A DNA stretch of 64,000 nucleotides from Bryobacterales bacterium (GCA_028819215.1 JAPPMG010000096.1:189318-253317), one strand, 5' to 3'. Shown: positions 1 through 8,847, counted from the stretch's first letter. The notes: generated from the letters alone by a model not told the origin. A program made the numbers and translations.

Positions 1-95
1 CGGTTCTGCTCCCACCAACTGTGCGCTCGCTCGTGATGGATGTGCCTCGGATCGAACAGCGCGAGTAGTACGTTCACATCAAAGAGGACCCTCAT
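1..95 (-). CDS. VapC-like PIN-domain toxin, N-terminal fragment
   Basis: Only the first ~31 codons are inside the window; the gene runs off the left edge. The N-terminus (MRVLFDVNVLLALFDP) is the classic start of a PIN-domain ribonuclease, with the first metal-binding Asp in the LFDVN motif. Its ATG overlaps the TGA of the antitoxin gene by four bases (ATGA), the usual coupling of VapBC pairs. By family knowledge it would cleave tRNA or rRNA until bound by its antitoxin. Substrate and completeness cannot be judged from the fragment. Confidence 0.75.
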   Translation of the reverse strand, partial: MRVLFDVNVLLALFDPRHIHHERAHSWWEQN

Positions 96-325
96 TCTCC
101 TAGCTCGTCCTCAAGCAGCCGGTCAACTTGGCTAGTAGTCACGAAGTTTCTCGACCCTCGGAGCAGCGGAAACCCGTTCCGTACGTCAGGGGGATCGGCC
201 GACTGACGCTGGAGCGCTTGCCGCGCTAGATCGGAGAGCGCTTTGCCCGCACTTTTCTTTTCGACGGCCGCGAGGTCCTTCACCGCGAATAGCACGTCAT
301 CGTCAATATCTAATGTGGTTCGCAC
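92..325 (-). CDS. RHH-type antitoxin (VapB-like)
   Basis: A 77-aa acidic protein starting MRTTLDIDDDVLFAVKDLA, the strand-helix beginning of ribbon-helix-helix antitoxins that bind DNA as dimers and neutralise a PIN toxin through a disordered C-terminus. It starts at GTG (325); the nearby ATG at 329 is out of frame. It lies directly upstream of, and overlaps by 4 bp, the PIN toxin gene at the window edge. It is expected to repress its own promoter with the toxin as co-repressor; an imperfect palindrome sits just upstream (331-346). Confidence 0.75.
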   Translation of the reverse strand: MRTTLDIDDDVLFAVKDLAAVEKKSAGKALSDLARQALQRQSADPPDVRNGFPLLRGSRNFVTTSQVDRLLEDELGE

Positions 326-330
326 GCATC

Positions 331-346
331 TGATGATATCACATCA
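331..346. promoter_or_regulatory. candidate operator of the left-edge TA pair
   Basis: TGATGATATCACATCA is an imperfect palindrome (6 of 8 positions pair) lying 6-21 bp upstream of the antitoxin GTG. The position fits an autoregulatory operator. Inference only. Confidence 0.3.
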
Positions 347-686
347 AGACATGGGTATTTGTTCCTGCTGTCACCAGACTGGTGAATTCAGTGTTCGGGA
401 CGGCGAATGGGCGCATATTCGAGGTGGGGAGTCGTATCGAAGGAGAGCAATGAGTCGAGTTGGCGGTGTCGGCCAGAGCGCCGAAGCATCTACAAGGCCA
501 CCTGCGCAGTCGAATCGGGGCGGCATGTGGAGGGGGCCAGCGCACCACTCCGGTGAAAGGCAAGTTCGCAGTTGGACGGTCTCCGGCTCGCGCTCGCCCC
601 TTGCATGGGCCGTACGAATCCACGCAGAAAGGATCATACAGGGGCCTTGCTCGGTCGTGTGGCAAAGCTCAGCCGCTAGCTCTGGC
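347..686. other. intergenic, no gene seen
   Basis: About 340 bases between the divergent antitoxin and sulfatase 1. Reading frames across it are open but show no coding character or recognisable protein. It presumably holds the promoters of both flanking genes, but I could not pick a convincing -35/-10 pair. Confidence 0.4.
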
Positions 687-2183
687 ATGATGGTGCCGGT
701 GCAGTACTCGGAAACCACTGTGGCTGGAGTTGCCTCTGCGCGGCGATTAGCGGGCCGGCAGCGGCCCGGCCTGCCTTCGGTCCAGCTCACAGTCCTGCTA
801 GCGCTTTCAGCACTCGTCGCAACGGCACAGCAGCCGAACTTCATCGTGATCTTCGCCGACGATCTGGGCTACGGTGATCTCGGAGTCTACGGTTCCACCA
901 CGATCCGGACCCCCAACTTGGACCGCATGGCGGCAGAGGGGATGCGGTTCACTGACTTCTACGCGACGGCTCCCTTCTGCAGCCCGTCGAGAGCGTCCTT
1001 GTTGACCGGTCGTTACCCGGTCCGGGCGGGAGTGCCTTATGTCCTGTTCCCGACCGAATTGACTGGCCTGCCGCCTGCCGAGATCACCATCGCGGAGATC
1101 TTGTCAGACGAAGGCTATGCTACCGCGGCAATCGGCAAGTGGCATCTAGGCTGGCCCAAGCCGTTCCGCGCCCAACGCCACGGCTTCGACTTCTTCTTCG
1201 GACTGCCTTATTCCAACGACATGCTCAAGTGGACGCCCGACGAAGACTTCCGGCCGCAGCACGCCTTCTGGGAACTGCCGCTCCTGGAGAACGACCGAAT
1301 CGTCGAGGCTCCGGTCAATCAGCATACCTTGACGAGGCGCTACACCGAGCAAGCTGTCCGCTTCATCGAGCAGAACCGCAATCGTCCATTCTTCCTGTAC
1401 TTCCCCCACACCTTCCCGCACAATCCGCAATATGCGTCAGAGGATTTCGAGGGGCGCTCGCCGCACGGGCTCTTCGCCGACACTGTGGAGGAGTTGGACT
1501 GGAGCGTGGGAGAGGTGCTGCGGACGCTCCGGGACCTAGACTTAGACGAGCGGACACTGGTCGTCTTCACCTCGGACAACGGGCCGACAGGTTCCGGTGG
1601 GCGCTGGGGCATTCGCAGTGACGGAGGCAGCACGGGCGGGCTCCGGGGCCGCAAAGGCAACACGTTCGAAGGGGGAATGCGGGAACCGGGAATATTTCGC
1701 TGGCCCGGCAAGATCGCCGCTGGCGTCGAGACGAGCGAACCGGCTTCAATTCTCGACCTGCTGCCGACCCTTGCCGAACTGGGAGGTGCTCAGGCCCCCG
1801 CCGACAGGGTGATCGATGGACGGTCGATCGCGGACCTGCTCACGGGCAAGGCGACGGAGCTTCCGCAGGACCCCTTTTTCTATTACTTCGGCGTCCAACT
1901 GCAGGCTATCCGGCTTGGGAACTGGAAGCTGTTTCCGCGTCAAGCTGAGCCTCCGGAGCGGTCCGCCTCACTCTGGTACCTGCAGAATCCCGAGCTCCAT
2001 GAGCGCCACCACAGGCTGCGCGCAGAGCCGGAACTATACGACCTTGCAGCCGACCCGGCCGAGACACGCAATCTCGCTTCCAGCCGTCCGGAAATTGTCC
2101 AGCGGCTGGGCAGTATCGCCCGCCGGTTCGACGAGGGCATGCAGCGCGACAAGAGGCGTCCCGTCTATCTGGATGGCCAGTAG
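687..2183 (+). CDS. secreted sulfatase (arylsulfatase family) 1
   Basis: A 498-aa sulfatase of the alkaline-phosphatase superfamily. The metal-binding Asp pair is in FADDLGYGDLG (residues ~58-59). The sulfatase signature CSPSR is at ~98-102, where the Cys must become formylglycine for activity. An N-terminal hydrophobic stretch (~33-47, ending ATAQQ) is a likely signal peptide, so the enzyme should act in the periplasm or outside, cleaving sulfate esters of polysaccharides. The open frame extends upstream to 243 but that part overlaps the antitoxin and is not protein-like; I chose the tandem ATGs at 687/690. No Shine-Dalgarno is obvious. No formylglycine-generating enzyme or anaerobic maturase is in the window. 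Confidence 0.88.
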   Translation: MMVPVQYSETTVAGVASARRLAGRQRPGLPSVQLTVLLALSALVATAQQPNFIVIFADDLGYGDLGVYGSTTIRTPNLDRMAAEGMRFTDFYATAPFCSPSRASLLTGRYPVRAGVPYVLFPTELTGLPPAEITIAEILSDEGYATAAIGKWHLGWPKPFRAQRHGFDFFFGLPYSNDMLKWTPDEDFRPQHAFWELPLLENDRIVEAPVNQHTLTRRYTEQAVRFIEQNRNRPFFLYFPHTFPHNPQYASEDFEGRSPHGLFADTVEELDWSVGEVLRTLRDLDLDERTLVVFTSDNGPTGSGGRWGIRSDGGSTGGLRGRKGNTFEGGMREPGIFRWPGKIAAGVETSEPASILDLLPTLAELGGAQAPADRVIDGRSIADLLTGKATELPQDPFFYYFGVQLQAIRLGNWKLFPRQAEPPERSASLWYLQNPELHERHHRLRAEPELYDLAADPAETRNLASSRPEIVQRLGSIARRFDEGMQRDKRRPVYLDGQ

Positions 2184-2518
2184 GGGACGAGCCATCTCCC
2201 ATTAGCCGTTTAGCTCACCGAGACGAGCGCCGTCCTGCGGTCTTGCGATTCGACCATCTGACGACTAGGCCCCACTTGGCTTGCATGGATCGCCTGCTCT
2301 CGCGCCTTGCAGTTCTCGGGGATGCATACCAGCCATCTGCGGCCACCAGAACTCTCTCAGCGCGGTTCGGGCCGACTCAGTCGCTGGCGTCGGACTCGGC
2401 CAATGCGTCGCAGCCCTAGTGTGCCATTGCGAACTGCGCGCGGCCCAAGTCGCTGGTCCCTTCGCGTAGCAGCCTCGATTGACTCGACACCATACGGCTA
2501 GTCGCCAATACTAGTCAT
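2184..2518. other. intergenic, no gene seen
   Basis: About 335 bases between sulfatase 1 and the phd-like gene. Short open frames are present on both strands but none has a recognisable product or good initiation signal. CTAGTC is repeated just before the phd-like ATG (about 2500-2517) and might be part of an operator. Confidence 0.4.
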
Positions 2519-2758
2519 ATGGAGACGATCAACGCGTCCGACTTCAGAGCCCGATGCCTGGAAATCCTCGATGAAGTGCAAGCGACCGGAGAGAAGATAG
2601 TCATCCTCAAGCGCGGCCGGCCTGTCGCCGAACTCGTGCCCGCTAGCCCAACCCATGCCAAACACCGCCAGATTGAGCTCAAAGGCACGGTCCGTGTGGT
2701 CGGCGACATCGTTGGGCCGACCGTTCCAGAAGAGCATTGGGAGAGTCTCCATCGGTAA
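2519..2758 (+). CDS. Phd/YefM-family antitoxin
   Basis: A 79-aa protein. METINASDFRARCLEILDEV followed by a strand-forming ILKRGRPVAELVP segment is the Phd/YefM DNA-binding N-domain; the C-terminal ~30 residues would be the toxin-neutralising tail. It is intact, but the PIN-type toxin that should follow is a frameshifted relic starting at the antitoxin stop codon. It is therefore probably an orphan antitoxin, or acts on a toxin encoded elsewhere. Confidence 0.8.
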   Translation: METINASDFRARCLEILDEVQATGEKIVILKRGRPVAELVPASPTHAKHRQIELKGTVRVVGDIVGPTVPEEHWESLHR

Positions 2759-3090
2759 AGGCACCGCTTGACACGCATGTCCTTGAATGGTGGCTAAGCG
2801 AGGACCCTCAGCTTTCGGTCGGCCAACGGGAGGTCACTGCGTCGGCCAACGAGCGGCCGCTGCTGTTGGTAGCGGACATTTCGCTCTGAAGTGGCGACAC
2901 TCTTCAGTTTGGATCGCCTTCAGTTGCAAGTTCCCCTTCGGACGTGGCTCGAGATGGCGGTGGCTCCGCCGCTTGGCTTGGCCGACACTTTGTCTTGGTC
3001 CTAGGCTAGGCGGCAGCGGTCGGCGGACGGACTCGCTCGTTGTAGATGGTTCTACGCGCCGGGTGACCTGATCAGTCCGGTAAGTTGGCA
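2755..3090 (+). pseudogene. decayed VapC-like PIN toxin
   Basis: The frame from 2755 reads VKAPLDTHVLEWWLSEDPQLS and continues to ADISL, where a TGA interrupts at 2887-2889. A different frame then gives SEVATLFSLDRLQLQVPLRT and MAVAPPL, the expected middle of a PIN toxin of the DTHVLLWWL type. The start codon position is GTA rather than GTG/ATG, and the C-terminal third is scrambled across frames. Several frameshifts therefore separate it from a working ribonuclease. It overlaps the antitoxin stop as an intact operon would. Confidence 0.7.
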
Positions 3091-3348
3091 ACTCAGTGCC
3101 TGCGGATGGCTGCCGCCCCTGAGCTTAGCAGCGAAGCGGCGTTCGAATGACGTGATCGCTGCTGGTGCTGGAGCGGAGGTCAGGTTCTTCGAAGTGGTCA
3201 GCTCCCACAGCAAGTGGCCCACTTGCGAAGTTGCTGGATTGCTCGCGCCGAGGCGCATGTAGAAGAACGAGCCCGTAGCTGTTGGGCCCAGACGGGACTG
3301 ACTCCGGCCCGCTGCCATCGGTCTGCTTCTGTCGCGGCTGTCCTCGAC

Positions 3349-4278
3349 CTAGCGGCAGCACGCCGGTTTGAGGAGCCGCTCGAGGTTCTGGCCAAGTATG
3401 GCCTCCGCGTCAACCCGGCTTATGCCATTCTGCTCAAGCGCCTCGCATTGAGCGTCGAACACCCTGCCATTCCAGCCGCGCGGGAAGAAGGACGAGTCTG
3501 ACCCGAACAAGAGGCGCTCGGGACCGACCACGTCCAAGGCTTGGCCGAAGACATCTCGCAGGCTGGGGCGCGGGGTCAGGTATTTTGTCCAACTGTTGCT
3601 GCTGGAGGTGTCCAAGTAAACGTTCGGTGACAGAGAAGCCAGCATGAGCGCTTCGCGAAAGTAGCCCGCGCCGAAGTGTGGCAGCACGAAGTTGGCGGAA
3701 GGGTGCGCCATGGCGATGGCGTGTACGTCTACGGGATTGGAGAAGCTCATGTTGAACTTGGACGGCAGGCCGAGCTTGGCTCGAACGCCCACGGTCAACA
3801 CTCCCATGTGGATGAATACAACCCGGTTGTCAGCCTCGGACGCAAGTTCATACATGGGGCCGAGCCGTTCGTCTTGGACCGAGAACCCGTGCATTGCTGG
3901 GAACAGGCACAAGCCCTGCAGGCCAAGCTCTTCAAAGGCCATCCTCGCCCGCTCTAGCGCGCCGTCCGCGAGCGGGTTGAGCATGAAGTAGCCGTAGAAG
4001 CGGTCGGGAAATGCTCGCACGGCGTCGCCAACCGCGACTTCGTCGCCGGGGACGCTGGCGATCAGGACAGATCTCGCGACACCATGCCGATCCAACTCCT
4101 CGGTCCAGCAGCGGGCCAGATCCTCGTTGTTGTCGGGCGGCAGGTCCCAGCCCAGCGCCGCGACCATCGCTGCAATGTCGGAGGCACCCTTCTGAAGGGC
4201 CAGAGCCCTGAAGAACGACTGCCCGAAGAAGTGCGCGTGCGCGTCTTGGACTTCGATCTCGCCCCAAGGGGTTTGCAT
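3349..4278 (-). CDS. amidohydrolase-family metal-dependent hydrolase
   Basis: A 309-aa TIM-barrel protein of the amidohydrolase-2 type (the ACMSD/gamma-resorcylate decarboxylase relatives). An early VQDAHAHFFG supplies the HxH metal ligands, VVFIHMG and FVLPHFGAGYF give later His residues, and LLFGSDSSFF gives the terminal Asp. The start MQTPWGEIEV at 4278 is chosen because the upstream extension overlaps the MoaD-like gene. The gene begins 4 bp after the MoaD-like stop, so the two are probably co-transcribed. The substrate is unknown; decarboxylation or hydrolysis of a small cyclic carboxylate is plausible. Confidence 0.78.
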   Translation of the reverse strand: MQTPWGEIEVQDAHAHFFGQSFFRALALQKGASDIAAMVAALGWDLPPDNNEDLARCWTEELDRHGVARSVLIASVPGDEVAVGDAVRAFPDRFYGYFMLNPLADGALERARMAFEELGLQGLCLFPAMHGFSVQDERLGPMYELASEADNRVVFIHMGVLTVGVRAKLGLPSKFNMSFSNPVDVHAIAMAHPSANFVLPHFGAGYFREALMLASLSPNVYLDTSSSNSWTKYLTPRPSLRDVFGQALDVVGPERLLFGSDSSFFPRGWNGRVFDAQCEALEQNGISRVDAEAILGQNLERLLKPACCR

Positions 4279-4282
4279 TGAC

Positions 4283-4552
4283 CTATCCCCGCCCGCCAGA
4301 GATCGCTGGAACGAAGTGGACCTCGGAGTCCGGTTCCAGTTGATCCAGCAGGCCAAGCGTCGAGACTTCGCCATCGATCGCTACGGAGATATTGCCGGGA
4401 AGCTGTCCGTCCGCAAGCAGACGTCCGCTCAGCTCGGGATAGCGCTCAATTAGGTTCTCGACGACCTCGCGAACCGTAGCCCCGCTCACTTCGAGCGCGT
4501 CATGGTCACCCGCGAGAGGCCGCAGCATGGAAGGGATGAAGACCGTGGCCAC
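4283..4552 (-). CDS. MoaD/ThiS-family small sulfur-carrier-like protein
   Basis: An 89-aa beta-grasp protein starting at GTG (VATVFIPSMLRPLAGDHDAL) with the MoaD pattern VREVVENLIERYP and ending VHFVPAISGGRG. Functional MoaD/ThiS proteins end in GG, which is adenylated and carries sulfur; here Arg-Gly follows the GG, so either two residues are trimmed or the protein is not a carrier. It sits 4 bp upstream of an amidohydrolase, not of molybdopterin genes. An alternative start inside the longer upstream open frame is possible but that extension is not protein-like. Confidence 0.72.
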   Translation of the reverse strand: MATVFIPSMLRPLAGDHDALEVSGATVREVVENLIERYPELSGRLLADGQLPGNISVAIDGEVSTLGLLDQLEPDSEVHFVPAISGGRG

Positions 4553-4709
4553 GGAGACTCCATGATAGTGCTGTCGACCGTCCGCGCTGGGACCGGACTG
4601 ATGCCCCAAGTGCCTCGCGCCACGGGTGAGACCAAGATGCAGTTGGTCCGGGAGTAGGGACGAACGAGTTTGGTAGTGCGCGCTGCGGGTGACGGCTCCC
4701 CGCTCCCAG

Positions 4710-5891
4710 CTACCCGAGCGCCCGTGTGACCGCCCACCACAACCCGGTTGCCGCAATGGCGGCGGAGCACGGAAAGATCACGTAACGACGATACCCCTCG
4801 AGGTTCCGGAACCTCCCCAAGACTGCGAACGCAATCAGGACAACGCTGACTTGGCCGAGTTCGACGCCAAGATTGAACGACAGCAGCGCGGCCAGAAACT
4901 GACCATCGGGCATCCCTAGCTCGCTTAGAACGCCAGCGAAGCCCAGTCCGTGGAGAAGGCCGAAACAGAACACCAAGGCCAGCCTCCACGGTTTCAGCTC
5001 AGACGTGGCGATGTTCTCGATTGCCACCCAACTGATCGAGAGCGCTATAAGGGTCTCTACGAAGCGTTCGGGGAGAGACACAACGCCCTGCATAGACAAC
5101 GCAAGGGTCACCGAATGCGCGACGGTAAATGCCGTGACTTGGTACAACAGCGGCCGCCACCGCGTGCTGAGCAGAAATAGTCCCAGCACGAAGAGGATAT
5201 GGTCTAGGCCCTTGGGCACGATATGGGTGAAGCCCAGCTTGAGGTAGCTGCTGAACACGCCCTGCCGCGGGGCCTCGAGTCCGGTATCGACCAGCGGGAA
5301 GGGCGGACTGGCTTGGCCGGGATCCAGCAAGAAGCTAGATGGTGTCTCCAAGCTTGGTGAGTGGATCTGGAGCGAGACCGTCTTGTACCTGGCTGGCAGC
5401 CGAATGGTGAGCTCGCGAGAGCCGCCGGGGACTCTGCCAGTGAGCCTAGCCAGAGCTCCCAACACGGTCGGTGGGTCAGCCTCGGCGGCGGCTGGAGTTC
5501 CATAGTGGGGAAACTGAACCTCAATGTCTGTGGGCACAGAGTCGAAGGCGATACGGATGTCGTCCTGCACGGCATCGCGAGCGCGCTGAACCGCAATCGC
5601 GAACTGGCCTTCACCGAGTTCGCCCATCCCCCTGGCCACTTCTTCGGAATCTGCCTCGAGGGGCAGTCCGAGAGCTAGCGCGTCGGCATCGAGGCCGATC
5701 TCTGCTTGGAATCCGCCATCGCCGCTGAGCACAATCGTCACGGGCGTAATGGTGAACTCGTGGGCGGTCGCCACGGCTGAGCCAGCTAGGGCCAAGCTGA
5801 CGAGCCAGACTGACCTGTAGCTCTCAGCCCGCGACGTTCTTGCAGCGGTGTGGCTCGTCGAGTCCGGGATGGCTAGACCCGTAACCGTCAA
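4710..5891 (-). CDS. HupE/UreJ-like membrane protein
   Basis: A 393-aa protein: an N-terminal hydrophobic segment (~28-43), a periplasmic-type beta domain (~45-215), then about six membrane helices. The motif THIVPKGLDHILFVLGLF (~225-242) is typical of HupE/UreJ_2 proteins, proposed metal (Ni/Co) permeases or accessory proteins. A second His motif, FGLLHGLGFAG, is also typical. Its ATG overlaps the TGA of the ankyrin gene (ATGA), so the two form an operon. No hydrogenase or urease gene is nearby, so the transported ion is unknown. Confidence 0.75.
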   Translation of the reverse strand: MTVTGLAIPDSTSHTAARTSRAESYRSVWLVSLALAGSAVATAHEFTITPVTIVLSGDGGFQAEIGLDADALALGLPLEADSEEVARGMGELGEGQFAIAVQRARDAVQDDIRIAFDSVPTDIEVQFPHYGTPAAAEADPPTVLGALARLTGRVPGGSRELTIRLPARYKTVSLQIHSPSLETPSSFLLDPGQASPPFPLVDTGLEAPRQGVFSSYLKLGFTHIVPKGLDHILFVLGLFLLSTRWRPLLYQVTAFTVAHSVTLALSMQGVVSLPERFVETLIALSISWVAIENIATSELKPWRLALVFCFGLLHGLGFAGVLSELGMPDGQFLAALLSFNLGVELGQVSVVLIAFAVLGRFRNLEGYRRYVIFPCSAAIAATGLWWAVTRALG

Positions 5892-6484
5892 GGCCCTGCC
5901 GCCTTCTGCAGCGCTGTAATCACGTCTTGATGGTTCTTGTCGGTGGCGAACTTCAAAGCCGATTCGCCGTCGATGTCTCGCAGATCCGGATCGGCGCCCT
6001 TCTCCAGCAGCAGCTCGACGATGTCCGCATGCCCTTCTGCCGCCGCGAACATCAGCGCCGTGTAACCCTCGTCCCCGTCTGTCACGTTCACTTCTGCGCC
6101 GTGGGCGAGCAGGATCTCAACCGTATGGGCGTTGGGGCCAGACGCGGCGTACATTAGCGCTGTGCGACGATTCGTATCTTTGAGGTTGGGATCGGCATCG
6201 TTCTCGCATAGCAATCGCACCGTCGTCGAGTGGCCACCATAGGATGCGAACATCAGCATCGTGCGTCCGCCCTCGTCAACAGCATCGACGTCCACGAATT
6301 CAAGCATCTCTTCAACAGCCTTGACGTTGCCCTGGAGGGCTGCGTCTGCGAACCGCTCGCTGAGAAAGCCCGACAGGCCGCCTCCCGCCGCCTGCGGAGT
6401 AGTGGATTCGTTCGAATCCGAGCCGCAGGATCCGCACGCCAGCAGCAATGCCATTAGGAAGGCCGGATTGGCGATGCGTCCCAC
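5888..6484 (-). CDS. secreted ankyrin-repeat protein
   Basis: A 198-aa protein with a hydrophobic leader (MGRIANPAFLMALLLACGSCG), probably a lipoprotein with Cys near residue 17 or 20, a short low-complexity linker, and four ankyrin repeats from ~45 to the end (GRTMLMFASYGGHSTTVRLL, RRTALMYAASG, GYTALMFAAAEGHADIVELL, GESALKFATDKNHQDVI). The domain binds proteins. It is translationally coupled to the HupE-like gene; the partner is unknown. Confidence 0.82.
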   Translation of the reverse strand: MGRIANPAFLMALLLACGSCGSDSNESTTPQAAGGGLSGFLSERFADAALQGNVKAVEEMLEFVDVDAVDEGGRTMLMFASYGGHSTTVRLLCENDADPNLKDTNRRTALMYAASGPNAHTVEILLAHGAEVNVTDGDEGYTALMFAAAEGHADIVELLLEKGADPDLRDIDGESALKFATDKNHQDVITALQKAAGP

Positions 6485-6512
6485 AGTTTTCGGAGTCTAC
6501 CAGACGAAGCGC

Positions 6513-7289
6513 TCAGCGCACGCTGAGCTTGGTTCCGGCCATGAGGCCGCCGTCCACTGAATGGACGGTTCCGGTTACCCAGCTGGATTCATCGGACGCG
6601 AGAAAGAGGACGTAGTTGGCGATATCGACAGGATCGCCAATCCGCCCTAGCGGATACATGCGCTTCAGTTCGGCGAAGCCAGAAGGGAACTGCTCCCAGT
6701 AGTCCAGTGAGGCTGAGGTTGCAACGGTACCGGGGCAAATCACGTTCGAACGGATGTTCCACTCGGCGAAGTCCGCTGCTACGAGGCGCATCATGGAGAT
6801 CAGGCCTCCCTTGGCAGCCGTGTAGGCGGTTTCGCTCACGGCGCGGAGTGCGTTCACGCTGGAGATCGACACGATGCTTCCGCCGCCGCGTTCTCTCATG
6901 AGCGGCACTGCATGCTTCGTGCAGAGGAACGGTCCCTTCAGGCAGGCATTGAGGGTGCGATCCCAGTCCTCTTCGCGGAGCGTCTCGATGTCGGTGTCGT
7001 CGAACGCGGCAAAGGCATTGTTGACCAAGATGTCGAGCCCGCCAAACAGTTCTCGTGCCAGCTGCATCATGGCGACGACATCCGACTCCCTTGAGTGGTC
7101 CGAAAGATGCTCGATCAGGCGGTTCTCGCCGTCACGCCCGCGGCCGTGCAGGTCTGTGGGCGGCTCACCAGAGAGATCGTTGGCGATCACGGTCGCGCCT
7201 TCAGCTAGGAATCGACGTGCAATGGCCGAACCGATTCCGCCGAACGCACCCGTCACGAGAGCCACCTTGCCCTGCAACCTGCCCTGCAT
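6513..7289 (-). CDS. short-chain dehydrogenase/reductase
   Basis: A 258-aa classical SDR: the glycine-rich nucleotide motif TGAFGGIG follows KVALV, then NNAFAAF, then the catalytic Ser (ISSVNAL), and YTAAKGG (Tyr-x-x-x-Lys), with a C-terminal VTGTVHSVDGG. The start at 7289 (MQGRLQGKVALVTG) fits the family better than the open extension to 7370. An NAD(P)-dependent oxidoreductase of unknown substrate, transcribed toward the ankyrin/HupE genes. Confidence 0.85.
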   Translation of the reverse strand: MQGRLQGKVALVTGAFGGIGSAIARRFLAEGATVIANDLSGEPPTDLHGRGRDGENRLIEHLSDHSRESDVVAMMQLARELFGGLDILVNNAFAAFDDTDIETLREEDWDRTLNACLKGPFLCTKHAVPLMRERGGGSIVSISSVNALRAVSETAYTAAKGGLISMMRLVAADFAEWNIRSNVICPGTVATSASLDYWEQFPSGFAELKRMYPLGRIGDPVDIANYVLFLASDESSWVTGTVHSVDGGLMAGTKLSVR

Positions 7290-7532
7290 GTAGTAGCAGG
7301 GTACATCACTGCAGTTGCCGGACACCGGAACAGGCCCAGGGACGAGTTCCCTATCAATCAAGCTGCACATGCGAGTCGTCGGTGCGACCCCCGTGCCTGC
7401 TAGTGATCTCAGTCGTTCGAGATCCCCTGGCTAGTCACCCGTCCTTGGCTCGGGCAAGATTCGCCGGTGCGTGACGATGGGCTAAGACAGGTTCGGAAAA
7501 TTGCCCATCATGTTGCTAGGCTGAGTGCAGAC

Positions 7533-7622
7533 GGAGGAATGGCCGAGTGGTTGAAGGCGGCGGTCTTGAAAACCGCAAGGCTCGCAAGGGTCTCGGGGGT
7601 TCGAATCCCTCTTCCTCCGCCA
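7533..7622 (+). tRNA. tRNA-Ser (anticodon UGA)
   Basis: Acceptor GGAGGAA pairs with TTCCTCC, followed by discriminator G and an encoded CCA. The anticodon arm is GCGGT-CTTGAAA-ACCGC, giving anticodon TGA (reads UCA). A long variable arm and T-loop GGGTTCGAATCCC confirm a class II tRNA-Ser. Confidence 0.95.
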
Positions 7623-7725
7623 TGATGCCTATAAAATATTGATATTAAAGTATTTAGACGAAAATCACTTCATGTTGTCCTCCAAAATCTCTGACAATCT
7701 GCCTGAGGTAGGAGCACCGCAAGCC

Positions 7726-7755
7726 GCCATCGCCGACCCGAACGCCGGCGATGGC
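7726..7755. terminator. hairpin downstream of tRNA-Ser
   Basis: A perfect 10-bp inverted repeat, GCCATCGCCG / CGGCGATGGC, with a 10-base loop, about 100 bases after the tRNA. There is no T-run, so it may only be a processing or factor-assisted stop. Confidence 0.4.
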
Positions 7756-8368
7756 GCTCTCTCGCCCATTCGTTAGCGCCCCTAAGCGCATCCACGATCA
7801 TCGACCGCCGATTCGTCGGCTCTTTCGGCCGGATACGCTTCTACGAACCTTCCAACGCCGGACGTGGATGTGTTCATTTCGCCGCCCAGCTCTCTAACGC
7901 CCTTTCCCTGGCAGGATGAACGGGGTGCCGTCCAGACGAAGCCTGTTGTCGCCACTTGTGGCGAGAGGCAAGAAATCAAGCTCGGACTCGATGCATGGGT
8001 CCGAACCGCCAATCAGGGTTACGGTTGCAACTCGATGCCGGGCCACGTACATCGCCAAAGCCGTTGCCTCTTTGATCAATTCTCCATAGCCGCAGGGCTC
8101 CCAGATCGTCTCGCCATTCTGACTGTCGCCGTCATCCGTCGGCGCGATTGACTTCGAATCCCGATGGTGGCGTGCGATACCACGTGAATCGTCCCGCACC
8201 AACGAATCCTCTAAGAGTGGGCTCGTCTGGACTGATGCGTCTCTTTACGGCGGCGACGTCAGAGCAAGATCTGATGTCGTCTCTCACTGACTATCTTGGC
8301 GGCCAGCCGAGAAGAAACCCGAACGACCCAACTGGCGCGGCGGCCTCGTTGAAGGAAAGCCTGAGTCG
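7756..8368. other. intergenic / degenerate DNA
   Basis: No intact gene is recognised. Open frames of ~75-110 codons occur on both strands, but none has family features. The stretch lies beside a decayed hydrolase gene and may be its eroded 3' part plus unrelated remnants. Confidence 0.4.
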
Positions 8369-8715
8369 TCAAGCGAGATCGGCCCGCGGAAACCTTCCGT
8401 TTTGCGCCAGCACGTGCCTGATCGTCACCGCGTGTTTGCCCCACTTGGTGGATGTCGGGATGAACTTGGCCACGGGGTCTTAGAATTGCAGGTCCGAGGG
8501 CTCCCAGAGCTGGCCGATGCAGGCGGCGGTGACCGGCTTGGTGGCCGAATCCCAAACCATGAAGGTTTCCGGAGTCATCGGCGTGCCGTCGAGTCGGGCC
8601 GTTCCCGCAGCGTCAATGCGGACTACTCGGCCGTTGAGAGACAGATGGAGCTGAGCTCCAATCTGCTAGTCGCGCTCGAAACCCTCGAGGATCGCCCTTC
8701 GCGTACGCGGCAGGG
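8369..8715 (-). pseudogene. remnant of serine beta-lactamase-family (CubicO/EstB-like) hydrolase
   Basis: Conceptual reading on the minus strand gives ILEGFERD, stop, QIGAQLHLSLNGRVVRIDAA, then DGTPMTPETFMVWDSATKPV (S-x-x-K nucleophile motif), IGQLWEPSDLQF, a TAA stop, DPVAKFIP, and WGKHAVTIRHVLAQNGRF, then a stop. This order matches the N-terminal half of class C beta-lactamase-like esterases. Two internal stops and loss of the C-terminal half make it a clear pseudogene. It lies just downstream of sulfatase 2. Confidence 0.65.
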
Positions 8716-8847
8716 CGCCGAGGCGGGTCTCGGAGCCGGCACTGGGCAGGGTCGTGGGGCGAATCCGGCTCGCAGCGCAGATCTCCGCGACACGGAGGAA
8801 TGCCCGCCGAGCGACTTGGTCAGCTGCGCCCGGTCCGATCCTCTCCG

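Noticed and set aside
243..686. N-terminal extension of sulfatase 1 to an ATG at 243
   Set aside because: The extension overlaps the antitoxin gene on the other strand, is not protein-like, and would bury the signal peptide.
2887..2889. UGA in the PIN-toxin relic as selenocysteine
   Set aside because: The reading frame changes at this point and the start codon is missing, so it is decay and not recoding.
7894..8202. 102-codon minus-strand frame downstream of tRNA-Ser
   Set aside because: Open but with no recognisable family, no ribosome-binding site and overlapping alternative frames; left as degenerate intergenic DNA.
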